Below are positions 18,393 to 27,384 of a DNA stretch of 64,000 nt, piece by piece (within the stretch, counting starts at the first letter, position 1; each line of letters begins with the position of its first letter). The notes under the pieces are model-generated. The model did no database searches. It saw nothing but the letters and a program-made list of their open reading frames with translations, and was not told the DNA's origin. The translations under genes were made by a program, and so were the position numbers. The DNA is taken from positions 1,922,001 through 1,986,000 of the forward strand of contig NZ_CP045488.1 of NCBI RefSeq assembly GCF_009392895.1. The letters run 5' to 3'. Origin of the DNA: Natronorubrum aibiense (GTDB taxonomy: Archaea > Halobacteriota > Halobacteria > Halobacteriales > Natrialbaceae).

Positions 18393-18668
18393 CCTCGCGG
18401 TCGAACGGCAGTAGGTAGCTGCAGGTGATTTCGGGCGGTTGCAATCGACTGCGGCTGATTCTCGTTTTTGGTGCCGACGTCGTATACGGCGGCAACTCGC
18501 GAACGCCGGTGAGTTGATCGACGAACGTTCGCTCGAGGATCACCGTCTTCGACGTCAGTCTGTTTTACAAACCAAACGAAACGTCGATAAATATTGTCAT
18601 CAGCTTCTTCTACTCACAGTAAGCTTTACATCGGTGTTTGTGGTCCCTCAATTGAGGCTGGATACCAA

Positions 18669-19835
18669 ATGTCAATGAACGCAGTCGTCTATCAGGGACC
18701 GCACGACGTCGCCATCGAAGAGGTCGACGAGCCCGAAATCGAGCACGAAAACGACGTTCTCGTCGACATCACGACGACGTGTATCTGTGGGTCGGACCTC
18801 CATATGTACGAGGGACGGACCGCAGCCGATCCGGGAATCGTCTTTGGACACGAAAACATGGGAACCGTCACCGAGGTCGGCGACGCCGTAACGACGCTCG
18901 AGGAAGGCGACCGCGTCGTCATGCCGTTTAACGTCGCTTGTGGCTTCTGCCGGAACTGTGAGAACGGCTATACTGGCTTCTGTACCAACGTCAACCCCGG
19001 CTTCGCCGGCGGCGCGTACGGCTACGTCGCGATGGGGCCGTACAAGGGCGGCCAGGCCGAGAAACTCCGCGTCCCGTTCGCTGACTTCAACGCGTTGAAA
19101 CTACCCGAAGGCGACGAACACGAGGACTCCTTCGCGCTGCTTGCCGACATCTTCCCGACAGGATGGCACGGCACCCGACTTGCGGACCTCCAACCCGGCG
19201 AGTCGATTGCGATCTACGGGGCTGGCCCCGTCGGCCTCATGGCCGCCTACAGCGCCAAGATTCAGGGTGCGTCCGAGATCTACGTCGTCGACCGCGTCGA
19301 CAGTCGCCTCGAGATGGCCGAAGATCACTGCGACGCCCACGCAATCAACTTCGAGGAGGGCGACCCCGTCGAACAGATCGTCGACGCCCACGGCGACGAA
19401 GTCGACAAGGGGGTCGACGCCGTCGGCTACCAGGCGATCGACCCCGAGACGGATCCGGGCGACGACGCCTACGATCCGGCCCGGGAGAACCCCGCGATCG
19501 TCCTCAACCAGCTCATCGAGACCGTCCGGCCGACGGGGCAACTGGGCATTCCGGGACTGTACGTCCCGTCCGACCCCGGCGCACCCGACGAGATGGCAGC
19601 CCAGGGCCGACTCGGGATCGACTTCGGCAAACTCTTCGAAAAGGGACTGAAACTGGGCACTGGCCAGTGTAACGTCAAAGAGTACAACCGGGAGCTGCGA
19701 GACATGATCATCGAGGGTCGTGCCGACCCGAGCTGGGTCGTCTCCCACCGCGTCGACTTAGACCGTGCACCCGAGATGTACGAGAAGTTCGACGAGCGCG
19801 AGGAAGGCGTCACCAAAGTCTTGCTCGAGCCGTAA
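18669..19835 (+). CDS. zinc-dependent alcohol dehydrogenase, glutathione-independent formaldehyde dehydrogenase type
   Basis: 388 residues. Catalytic-zinc ligands at CICGSDLHMYEG and GHENMG, structural zinc cysteines in CGFCRNCENGYTGFC, NAD-binding YGAGPVGLMAA. The long insertion region (GGAYGYVAMGPYKGGQAEKLRVPFADFNALKLP) and QAIDPETDPG fit the formaldehyde dehydrogenase/dismutase group in the MDR superfamily. Upstream TTTACA-like box at about 18624. Probable partner of AOR in aldehyde handling. Confidence 0.85.
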   Translation: MSMNAVVYQGPHDVAIEEVDEPEIEHENDVLVDITTTCICGSDLHMYEGRTAADPGIVFGHENMGTVTEVGDAVTTLEEGDRVVMPFNVACGFCRNCENGYTGFCTNVNPGFAGGAYGYVAMGPYKGGQAEKLRVPFADFNALKLPEGDEHEDSFALLADIFPTGWHGTRLADLQPGESIAIYGAGPVGLMAAYSAKIQGASEIYVVDRVDSRLEMAEDHCDAHAINFEEGDPVEQIVDAHGDEVDKGVDAVGYQAIDPETDPGDDAYDPARENPAIVLNQLIETVRPTGQLGIPGLYVPSDPGAPDEMAAQGRLGIDFGKLFEKGLKLGTGQCNVKEYNRELRDMIIEGRADPSWVVSHRVDLDRAPEMYEKFDEREEGVTKVLLEP

Positions 19836-19941
19836 CGCCCCAGCCATCGAAATCCGCGTTCGTTTTTTCAGGCCGATACCCGCGTGTCGAACTGGTCACA
19901 GCCGGCGGGCTGTCTCTCGGTCGGTCGAACGATCCGTCGTG

Positions 19942-20103
19942 TTAGCTTCGCACCCAGGCTATCGGGTGGTCGTCGCGAAGATGATCGTGGTACTGTTTGA
20001 CTAACTTCGGATACGAGTCCGCAACCGCATACCAGTCGCAGTGCTTACAGCCCCGTTCGACCGTGTCGCTTGCCCGCTGTACGTAGCCGCCGGTTCGATT
20101 CAT
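19942..20103 (-). CDS. small C2H2-like zinc finger protein
   Basis: 53 residues starting MNRTGGYVQRASDT. CKHCDWY and YHDHLRDDH form a CxxC...HxxxxH zinc finger. Too short for an additional domain. Its partner is the divergent 61-residue gene with its own cysteine cluster (start 20198). No known role. Confidence 0.65.
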   Translation of the reverse strand: MNRTGGYVQRASDTVERGCKHCDWYAVADSYPKLVKQYHDHLRDDHPIAWVRS

Positions 20104-20197
20104 GCCCAACGCGGGCCGTTGTGACAGCATAACCTTTCTGTATTGGCCGTCGCGCGTCACCCTGCAGGTTCGAGCGCAGCCTCTCGGAGAAACAGGT

Positions 20198-20383
20198 ATG
20201 CCACTGAACGACATATCCGGATGCATGTGCCAGTACTGCAGCTACTCCCTGCACGACGGCTGGACGCAACTGCTCGAGTACGACGACGTCTATCAGAACG
20301 CCCTCCCCGACCGGTTGACCGACCAGTCGACCCACGGCTTTCACGAATCCTGGGAGGAACTCAGCGACGAACTCGCGCTGTAG
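20198..20383 (+). CDS. small conserved protein with CMCQYC motif
   Basis: 61 residues, MPLNDISGCMCQYCSYSL...; the clustered Cys (C9, C11, C14) near the start could bind a metal, but no full ribbon is visible. Acidic C-terminus. Its stop is three bases before the stop of the convergent CobW gene. Not recognised as a named family. Confidence 0.55.
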   Translation: MPLNDISGCMCQYCSYSLHDGWTQLLEYDDVYQNALPDRLTDQSTHGFHESWEELSDELAL

Positions 20384-20386
20384 GTC

Positions 20387-21553
20387 TCACAACGGGAACG
20401 GATCGACCGCCGCATCCGCCTCCTCGAGGTCGTCATCGATTACACACGCCTCGAGCTCCCCGCGGATGCGCTGTTCGTCCATCCCGCGGCCGATAAACAC
20501 CAGTTGCGTCCGTCGGTCGTCGGTCGGTCGCCACTCGCCGATCGGCCCGGCTCTGACCGACGGGCCAGCCTGACTGATGCCGATCACCTCGTCGCGGTTC
20601 GCGACGTGACAGACGCCTTTTGCCCGAATGATCGATCCGTCCCAGTCCTCGTCCTCGAGCCAGGCGGCGAGTCGCACTGGATGTACTGGTTGGTCAGCGC
20701 GGAAGACGAACGACGAGACGCCGTGTCGCTCGGCGGCGCTCGGTTCCGCGTCGTGGGCGTGCGTTTCGTGGTCGTGTCCGACGTCCGCCTCTCCATCCCG
20801 GCTCCCCTCCTCGTGTCCGTGATCGTGCTCGCCGCGCAAGTGGCGTTTCCACCCTGGCGAGCGCTTTGCCGTCTCGAAGTCGAACTGTCCCGTGTCGAGG
20901 ACGAGTTCCGGGTCCACCTCGCAGTAGCTCGTTCGGCGCCGCGTCGCCCGCGGCTGGAGTCGGTTGACGACCGTCTCGATCTCCGTTACGACGTCGTCGG
21001 GGACCATGTCCGTCTTGTTGAGCAACAGGACGTCACAGAACTCGATACCCTCGATCAGGACCTCGCTCAACGGCCGCTCCGTATCCGGCTGTAGCCCTTC
21101 GGGCAACTGCGCGCCGGCGTCGAACTCTTTCCAGAAGCCGTACGTGTCGAGGACGGTGACCATGGTGTCCAGTCGAAACAGCGTCGTCGGGTCCACGTCG
21201 CTCGCGTCCGTCCCGTCGGTGAACACCTGCGCGATGGGAATCGGTTCGCTGATCCCCGACGCCTCGACCAGCAGGGCGTCGAACTCTCGGCTTCGTGCCA
21301 GCCGCGTCGCTTCTTCGAGCAGATCCCCGCGAAGTCGACAGCAGATACAGCCGTTCGAGAGGTCCACGATCCCGTCGTCCTCGGTGGCTCGCTCGAGTCG
21401 ATCCGCGTCGACGTTGATCTCTCCCATGTCGTTGACGATCACCGCGATCCGCCGCCCGCCGGGGTTCGACAGCACGTGATTGATCAGCGTCGTCTTGCCC
21501 GCCCCGAGGTAGCCGCTGACGACGGTGACGGGAATCGCATCGTTGCTCGGCAT
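20387..21553 (-). CDS. CobW/COG0523 family GTPase with His-rich metal loop
   Basis: 388 residues. Walker A GYLGAGKT, GCICC motif (C69, C71, C72), NKTD, and CobW_C. Unlike the first paralogue (7257-8528), it has a long His/Asp-rich loop (about residues 242-272, with HDHGHEE and GHDHETHAHD), typical of Zn/Co/Ni metallochaperones. It likely supplies a metal under limitation. Upstream, divergent to nothing close; the gene at 21735-22292 is on the same strand 180 bp further up. Confidence 0.92.
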   Translation of the reverse strand: MPSNDAIPVTVVSGYLGAGKTTLINHVLSNPGGRRIAVIVNDMGEINVDADRLERATEDDGIVDLSNGCICCRLRGDLLEEATRLARSREFDALLVEASGISEPIPIAQVFTDGTDASDVDPTTLFRLDTMVTVLDTYGFWKEFDAGAQLPEGLQPDTERPLSEVLIEGIEFCDVLLLNKTDMVPDDVVTEIETVVNRLQPRATRRRTSYCEVDPELVLDTGQFDFETAKRSPGWKRHLRGEHDHGHEEGSRDGEADVGHDHETHAHDAEPSAAERHGVSSFVFRADQPVHPVRLAAWLEDEDWDGSIIRAKGVCHVANRDEVIGISQAGPSVRAGPIGEWRPTDDRRTQLVFIGRGMDEQRIRGELEACVIDDDLEEADAAVDPFPL

Positions 21554-21734
21554 ATGATACCAAAAACCACGACGGGAACGATACTAAGTAACTGGGGTCA
21601 CTCTCACGGTCCGTTTCGAGTGCGTGTGGCGTTTCGCTCGCTCGGAACACCCCGTCGAAACCCTTGAGGAGCGGATCGGGCCTCGGTAGTGCGTTCGTAG
21701 GGCCAGCCGAGGTCGAAACCGAGTGTCGGAACAG

Positions 21735-22292
21735 TCAGTTCGCACCCAACTGCCAGAGTGCCCGGTACAGCGTCCACATGTCACAGTCGAAGCGCTCGCC
21801 CAGCGATCGGCAAGTCTCGAGGTAGCGGTCGTATGCTGCGGGCGACACTGGTTCCGGGTACGGGTCGGCCAACTCTCCGGCGTCGTACAGCACCGCCCAC
21901 TCGCGCTCGCCGACGACGAGACACGACTCGGGATCGACGAACAACAGGAAGGCGGATGCGACCGGGACGTCGACACCCTCGAGGACCGTCAGTCGGTCGA
22001 TTCGTGTCGCCGGATCGCTCGCTGCAGCCACGTCGACGAGCGCGTCGCGGACGTCCTCGAAGTCGTTGCGGTCGAACTGTGCTTCGCGTTCGCGGCGCGT
22101 GGCGTTCGGGATCGCACCGAGGAATCGCCTGTAGTGCCACCTGACGATCCACTTTGCATCCCGCCAGCCGAACTCACCCGTCCGGAAGGCTGTCGGAAGC
22201 GTCTCGACTCCCTCCTGTTCGACGGGATGCAGCGGGTGCTCGTCGCGGTACTCGTCGGCCGTCGATTCGACGAGCGACTGAGAGAGCTCCAT
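21735..22292 (-). CDS. uncharacterised protein with HhH-like C-terminal half
   Basis: 185 residues. The region GVDVPVASAFLLFVDPESCLVVGEREWAVLYD, then YDRYLETCRSLG and MWTLYRALWQLG, reminds me of the helix-hairpin-helix fold region of HhH-GPD glycosylase-like proteins of unknown function, in which a conserved block 'VASA.L...DP' precedes a Trp/Asp. No catalytic Lys/Asp pair can be claimed. Upstream of the FDH gene on the other strand. Confidence 0.55.
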   Translation of the reverse strand: MELSQSLVESTADEYRDEHPLHPVEQEGVETLPTAFRTGEFGWRDAKWIVRWHYRRFLGAIPNATRREREAQFDRNDFEDVRDALVDVAAASDPATRIDRLTVLEGVDVPVASAFLLFVDPESCLVVGEREWAVLYDAGELADPYPEPVSPAAYDRYLETCRSLGERFDCDMWTLYRALWQLGAN

Positions 22293-22386
22293 CGTACGCT
22301 GATGTTTGACACACGGGCTGGTGAACGTTTCCCCGTTTCCACGTCGTGGTGTGCCGACGGAATCGCGTCTCGGCGTCTCACCTCAT

Positions 22387-22433
22387 TGAGTGCTAGAAAG
22401 ACTCATACATGTGGGCAAAGACCATACACATGT
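22387..22433. promoter_or_regulatory. two adjacent inverted repeats before the formate dehydrogenase gene
   Basis: TGAGT (22387-22391) is followed 9 nt later by ACTCA (22401-22405), and ACATGTG (22407-22413) is followed 13 nt later by CACATGT (22427-22433). Both are exact inverted repeats, lie 40-86 bp before the ATG at 22473 and overlap the expected promoter zone, so at least one may be an operator for that gene. Confidence 0.45.
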
Positions 22434-22472
22434 CAGATCGGCCTCCACACCGACACCTCACTACTCAGAACA

Positions 22473-24623
22473 ATGTCCAGTGATAAGCAAGACACGGTCA
22501 AGACGATCTGCCCGTACTGCGGCGTCGGCTGCGGGATTCAGGTCAGACAGGGCGACGAGCCCGGCGAGGTACAGTTCATGCCGTGGGGAGATGCCCCGGT
22601 CAACGAGGGGCGCGTCTGCATCAAAGGCGGCGCGGCGACGGAAGTCGTCGACCACGAGGATCGACTCACCGACCCACTGATCAGAGACGACGACGGCGAG
22701 TTCCACGAGGCCACCTGGGAGGAAGCCTACGAGCGCGTCGTACGCGAACTCGAGCGAATCCGCGACGAGCACGGCCCGGACGCGATGGGCTTTTTCGGCT
22801 CCTCGAAGACGATGAACGAGGAGAACTACCTGCTGCAGAAACTCGCCCGCCGGTACGGCACCAACAACGTCGACAACTGCACGCGGATGTGCCACGCCTC
22901 GACGGTCTGGGCGCTGCGGACCAGTCTGGGCGCGGGGGCGATGACCAACAGTATGCGCGACCTCCGCGAGGAATGTGACCTGTTCTGGATCCAGGGGGCG
23001 AATCCGGGCGAGCAACACCCTATCGCGAACAGTCAGTACTTCCGACAGGCAGTGCTGGACGGCGCGACCGTCGTTCAGGTCGATCCACACGCGAACAAGA
23101 CGACGCGCTCGTTCCAGATCGACGACACCGACCGTCACCAGCATCTCCAGTTGAATCCGGGAACGGACATTCCGCTGCTCAATATCGTCCTCAAGACGAT
23201 CCTCGAGCACCACGAGGAGAACCCCGAGGACGGCTGGGTGGACGAGGAGTTCGTCGAGGAGCGCACCGAGGGGTTCGACCACCTCGTCGAGACCCTCGAG
23301 GACTTCGACAAGGAGGCTGCAGCCGACGAGTGTGGCCTCGACCTCGAGGCCATCGAACTCGCTGCCGAGAAGTACGCGACGGCCGACAACGCGGCCATCT
23401 TCACCGGCATGGGGATGAGCCAGCACGCCTGCGGCGTCGACAACGTCCAAAACGAGATCAACCTCGCGCTGATCACGGGCAACCTCGGGCGTCCGGGAAC
23501 GGGCGTCAATCCGCTGCGCGGCCAGAACAACGTTCAGGGGACCTGTGACGTCGGTGCGATGCCGAACGTGTTGCCGGGCTACCAGCTCGTCGACGACGAT
23601 GCGGCCCGCGAGTCGGTCGAGGACGTCTGGGGATTCGAGGTTCCCGACGAGCCGGGGCTGACGAACGTCGAAATCTCCTACGAGGCCGGCGACTCGATCA
23701 AGGGGCTGTACGTCATGGGCGAAAACCCCGTGATGAGTGAACCCGATGCCAACAGCGTCGCCGACCGGTTAGCGGACCTCGAGTTCATGGTCGTCCAGGA
23801 TATCTTCATGACCGAAACTGCAGAGTACGCCGACGTGATTCTGCCGGCGACGACCTGGGCCGAACGTGGCGGCACCGTCACGAACACCGACCGGCGCGTC
23901 CAGCGTATGCGCGGTGTCGAGAAGGTCCACGAGAACACGAAACACGATCTTGAAATCGTCAGCGAGGTCGGGAAGCGGTTGTTCGACGATGGGGACGAGC
24001 AGTTCGATTTCGACGACCCCGAAGCCGTCTTCGAGGAACTCCGGCAGGTCTGTCCGAGCTACCACGGGATGACCTACGACCTGCTCGGCGAGGAGGGACT
24101 ACACTGGCCCTGCTACGAACCCGGCGACGAGGGCGACCCGTTCCTCTACGAGGAGGAGTTCGACACTGAAAGCGGCCTCGGCCACATCGAGGGTGTCGAA
24201 CACACTCCACCGGCGGAGACGCCCGACGACGAGTACCCGCTGATCCTCACGACCGCGCGCCTCGAGGAACACTACAACACCGGCACGATGAGCACCCGAT
24301 CGCCGACGCTCAACCGCCAGACGCCGGAGAACTTCGTCGACGTTCATCCCGAAGACGCCGCCCGCTACGGCATCGAGGACGGCGAGTACGTCCGCCTTAA
24401 ATCGAGACGCGGCGAGATCACGCTCGAGGCCCACGTCACCGAGGACACTAAAGAAGGCGTGGTGTGGACGACCCCGCATTTCGCCGCCGCCTCGGCGAAC
24501 AAGCTGACGAACCACGTCCTCGACGATCGGGCGAAGATTCCCGAGTACAAAGCCGCTGCGGCGGAGATCGACGTCGACGTCGAACCGCTCGGTGAGACTG
24601 CCGACCCAGCAGCTGACGACTAG
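22473..24623 (+). CDS. fdhF: formate dehydrogenase alpha subunit (molybdopterin, cysteine form)
   Basis: 716 residues. An N-terminal [4Fe-4S] domain (C13, C16, C20, C49; CPYCGVGC), followed by the Mo-bis-MGD domains. The metal ligand is C140 in NNVDNCTRMCHAST, at the very position of Sec140 in E. coli FdhF. NIFTGMGMSQH-like and GNLGRPGTGVNPLRGQNNVQG blocks confirm the FDH group. No beta subunit or NAD/ferredoxin partner follows, so its electron acceptor is unknown. ATG at 22473; the frame extending to 21723 is antisense to another gene. Confidence 0.92.
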   Translation: MSSDKQDTVKTICPYCGVGCGIQVRQGDEPGEVQFMPWGDAPVNEGRVCIKGGAATEVVDHEDRLTDPLIRDDDGEFHEATWEEAYERVVRELERIRDEHGPDAMGFFGSSKTMNEENYLLQKLARRYGTNNVDNCTRMCHASTVWALRTSLGAGAMTNSMRDLREECDLFWIQGANPGEQHPIANSQYFRQAVLDGATVVQVDPHANKTTRSFQIDDTDRHQHLQLNPGTDIPLLNIVLKTILEHHEENPEDGWVDEEFVEERTEGFDHLVETLEDFDKEAAADECGLDLEAIELAAEKYATADNAAIFTGMGMSQHACGVDNVQNEINLALITGNLGRPGTGVNPLRGQNNVQGTCDVGAMPNVLPGYQLVDDDAARESVEDVWGFEVPDEPGLTNVEISYEAGDSIKGLYVMGENPVMSEPDANSVADRLADLEFMVVQDIFMTETAEYADVILPATTWAERGGTVTNTDRRVQRMRGVEKVHENTKHDLEIVSEVGKRLFDDGDEQFDFDDPEAVFEELRQVCPSYHGMTYDLLGEEGLHWPCYEPGDEGDPFLYEEEFDTESGLGHIEGVEHTPPAETPDDEYPLILTTARLEEHYNTGTMSTRSPTLNRQTPENFVDVHPEDAARYGIEDGEYVRLKSRRGEITLEAHVTEDTKEGVVWTTPHFAAASANKLTNHVLDDRAKIPEYKAAAAEIDVDVEPLGETADPAADD

Positions 24624-24719
24624 AGTCCCGTCGATCGGCCGTATCGACTGGACGGCCACCTCGCTTCCCATCGTGAGGATCGGTGGCTACTTTTCTCCGC
24701 AGCCTGTCGGTTCTCCTAT

Positions 24720-25823
24720 ATGTCCTCGCGTCGGCTCCTTCGTCTCCAGATGATCGTCTCGATCGGTCTCCTCGTCGGGCTCACGCTCGGCTTCCTCCTC
24801 GGCGTCTGGCTCGTCAGTTACGGCCTCCTCGAACTGCTCGAGACCGGCGCACTCGAGGTCGTGACGGTCGGCTCCGCGGCGTTGCTGACCGTCGTCGCCG
24901 TCGCCGGCTCTGGGCGACTCGAGGCGCTGCTCGCCTTCCCCGTCGTGTGGCTCGCCATCTACGCCCTCGCCGTGTTCACAGCACCCAGTTCGCAGGTGCT
25001 CGCGACGATCGGGAGCACCAGCCTGCTCGCCGCGATTGCCACCCTCGAGTACAGACAGGTCGGGACGATCGAACGGGCCGCCGACGCGGTTCCCGTCGAA
25101 CCCGACAACGCACCCAGCATCCATCGAACGGCGACGCGGGTTGCGGCGCTGTACGACGTCCCCGTGCCGACAATCGCGATCTCGGAGCGCGATACGCCCG
25201 AAGCGATGGCCGTCGGGCTTCGCCCGAGGAACGTCCACCTCGTGCTTTCGCTTGGCACCGTTCGAGCGCTCTCGGACGCCGAACTCGAGGCCGTGATCGC
25301 CCACGAACTCGCACACGTCGCCAACCGCGACGCGATGGTGATGACGGCCGCTTCGGTGCCGGTCGTCCTCGCCAAAGGGATTCGGACGCATCTCGACGAC
25401 GATACTTCAGGAACAGTCGTAGCCGTCCCGCTGGTGTTCGTCGCCAGCGCAACGGCGCTGCTTGGCCGGGTCGTCACTGCGGGTCTCTCGCGGGTTAGAG
25501 AGCGAGCGGCCGACCGAGCAGCTGCCGAGGCGACGGGCTCGCCCGCGGCGCTCGCGAGCGCCCTTCTGACTCTCGACGAGCGAATCGACGAGACCCCATC
25601 GCGGGATCTCCGGGCGGTCTCGAGCGTCTCCTCGCTATCGATTTTGCCCCTCGAGGACGACACCGTCGAGAAACTGATGCTCGGCCCCGATGGCGACGTC
25701 GAACCGTCCTACTGGTGGCTCAGGAAGCGACTACAGCGGCTGTCAAACTGGTTCTTTCGAACGCACCCGCCGACGACGTCTCGCCTCGAGTCACTGCAAG
25801 CGCTCGAGAACGAGCATCGATGA
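24720..25823 (+). CDS. M48 family zinc metalloprotease (HtpX-like)
   Basis: 367 residues. Four hydrophobic segments (two or three before residue 115, one around 235-255) and the catalytic HELAH (H195, E196, H199), with the downstream RERAADRAAAE supplying the third zinc ligand. HtpX-type membrane quality-control protease with the active site facing the cytoplasm in the family. Starts 97 bp after the FDH stop. Confidence 0.9.
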   Translation: MSSRRLLRLQMIVSIGLLVGLTLGFLLGVWLVSYGLLELLETGALEVVTVGSAALLTVVAVAGSGRLEALLAFPVVWLAIYALAVFTAPSSQVLATIGSTSLLAAIATLEYRQVGTIERAADAVPVEPDNAPSIHRTATRVAALYDVPVPTIAISERDTPEAMAVGLRPRNVHLVLSLGTVRALSDAELEAVIAHELAHVANRDAMVMTAASVPVVLAKGIRTHLDDDTSGTVVAVPLVFVASATALLGRVVTAGLSRVRERAADRAAAEATGSPAALASALLTLDERIDETPSRDLRAVSSVSSLSILPLEDDTVEKLMLGPDGDVEPSYWWLRKRLQRLSNWFFRTHPPTTSRLESLQALENEHR

Positions 25824-25934
25824 GCAAACAGAACGACGGGATCCGCTCGAGAAAATGGCCCGCTGTGGCTGTATGGCCGTCCGCTATGGCGTCTCTCGAG
25901 CAGTGTCGCGACGACTTCTGGTGTGTCGGGCCGA

Positions 25935-26312
25935 TCAGTCGTCCGCGAGAGCGTAGGTGCCGGCGTCGGCGTCGGGTTTCGTGATCTCGATCGTGACGTC
26001 GCCGCCGTCGACCGAGACGAGCACGTCGTCGAAACATTTGCGATACTCGGTCGCGTGTTTGCCGGACGTATTAATCCGGACGCGCTCTTCGACGAGGTTC
26101 GCGTCTGTCAGTTTCTCGACTTTTCGGTAGGCAGTCGACATCGGAATCTCACACTGCTCGGAGAGTTCCGTCGCGGTCAGTGACTCTTCGCTCGTCGCCT
26201 CGAGAATCGCCCGGCAGGCGTCGTCGTCCAGTGCGGCAAGGACTGCTTGGGTGTCGACCGGTTCCTCGTCTGTCAGCCAGCCGTGCTTCGTCGGAGAGTT
26301 CGTCGCGGACAT
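25935..26312 (-). CDS. winged-helix (ArsR-like) regulator
   Basis: 125 residues from MSATNSPTKHGW (ATG 26312). VLAALDDDACRAILEATSEESLTATELSEQCEIPMSTAYRKVEKLTDANLVEE is a compact winged helix; the C-terminal strand-rich tail resembles the DUF7342-type archaeal regulators. Divergent from the HTH_10 regulator, sharing the intervening AT-rich 195 bp; a paired regulatory role is possible. Confidence 0.82.
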   Translation of the reverse strand: MSATNSPTKHGWLTDEEPVDTQAVLAALDDDACRAILEATSEESLTATELSEQCEIPMSTAYRKVEKLTDANLVEERVRINTSGKHATEYRKCFDDVLVSVDGGDVTIEITKPDADAGTYALADD

Positions 26313-26506
26313 TGTGTTCACTCCAAGAGAGTGGCCCTGCCCTCTCCAAATAACGCCCAATAAATACAGGGTTCTTTATATGGGGTCCGGAGCGGAACCG
26401 GCGATTCTGCGGTGGAGCGACCTCGGCAGCGTCCACCAACGGGCGAAACTGCTGGCACCGCATCGATTCGGCCCGGGGGTTTAGGAGGCCCCATGCCCAA
26501 GAGTAC

Positions 26507-27175
26507 ATGATGGCTTCGGGGATTCGCGCGGAGATCAAGATCGACGACCCGACGAACTGTGTTGTGACGGCCGCTTCGGCGGCTGCACAGGGACAGGTTC
26601 AGTCGGTCTCGAAGAGTACGAACCCGAACGCACCCACGCGTGTCTCCGAGGAGTTCATGCTCGAGGCCGAGACGTATCCGGAGTCGTTCGACACCGACGT
26701 CGAACTGTCGCCGGTCTTTTCCTATGGCTCGAGCTCCGTTTATCGGTTCACTCGCGACCTCGGCCGCGGCTGTCCGTGCGAGTGTATCGAAGGGCACGAC
26801 TCGCCCGTGATCGACGTCCGAACGCGGGGCTCGTCGCTGTTTCTGACGTTTCACGCGTCGGATATGGCGTCGTTACAGGCGATTATCGGCGATCTACAGG
26901 ATCGATACTCGAATCTCGACGTCCAGCGACTCCTCCAGTCACAACAGGACCACAGCGAACAGCACCTCGTCTTCGTCGACCGGAGCGAACTGACCGCTCG
27001 CCAACTCGAGGTGCTCGAGACGGCCCACCGAATGGGCTACTTCGAACATCCGAAACGAGCCAACGCTGGCGAGGTCGCCGATGCGCTCGATATCTCCGGG
27101 TCGACGTTCACCGAACACCTCGCGGCCGCACAGACGAAACTGCTCGATTCGATCCTCGAGTACGACCAGACCTGA
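26507..27175 (+). CDS. HTH_10 (Bat/DmsR-like) regulator
   Basis: 222 residues. N-terminal part has a Cys-rich GRGCPCECIEGHDSPVIDV element, then a short sensory region, and a C-terminal HTH_10 domain (LTARQLEVLETAHRMGYFEHPKRANAGEVADALDISGSTFTEHLAAAQTKLL). The Cys block is seen in DmsR-type anaerobic regulators and may bind metal or redox-sense. ATG at 26507 or 26510. Divergent from an ArsR-like gene. Confidence 0.85.
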   Translation: MMASGIRAEIKIDDPTNCVVTAASAAAQGQVQSVSKSTNPNAPTRVSEEFMLEAETYPESFDTDVELSPVFSYGSSSVYRFTRDLGRGCPCECIEGHDSPVIDVRTRGSSLFLTFHASDMASLQAIIGDLQDRYSNLDVQRLLQSQQDHSEQHLVFVDRSELTARQLEVLETAHRMGYFEHPKRANAGEVADALDISGSTFTEHLAAAQTKLLDSILEYDQT

Positions 27176-27384
27176 TCGATGGCAGCCCATCCACATCGTC
27201 ACCGATCGTCACGCACTGGGTTCCTGTCACCTGACACATCAGTCGAACGCGCGACGGTTCAGCCCCTGGTTGAAGAACCCTTCGGCAACTACTGGATTCC
27301 GGCGGTGAACCGCAACCCTATATATAGGTACCGCACAGCTATGTACGTAGACACTCACCGTTTCACACGACACTGACCCCTCTC

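Noticed and set aside
21723-22472. Long extension of the FDH frame upstream
   Set aside because: It overlaps the convincing minus-strand gene 21735-22292 and lacks FDH similarity; FDH starts at 22473.
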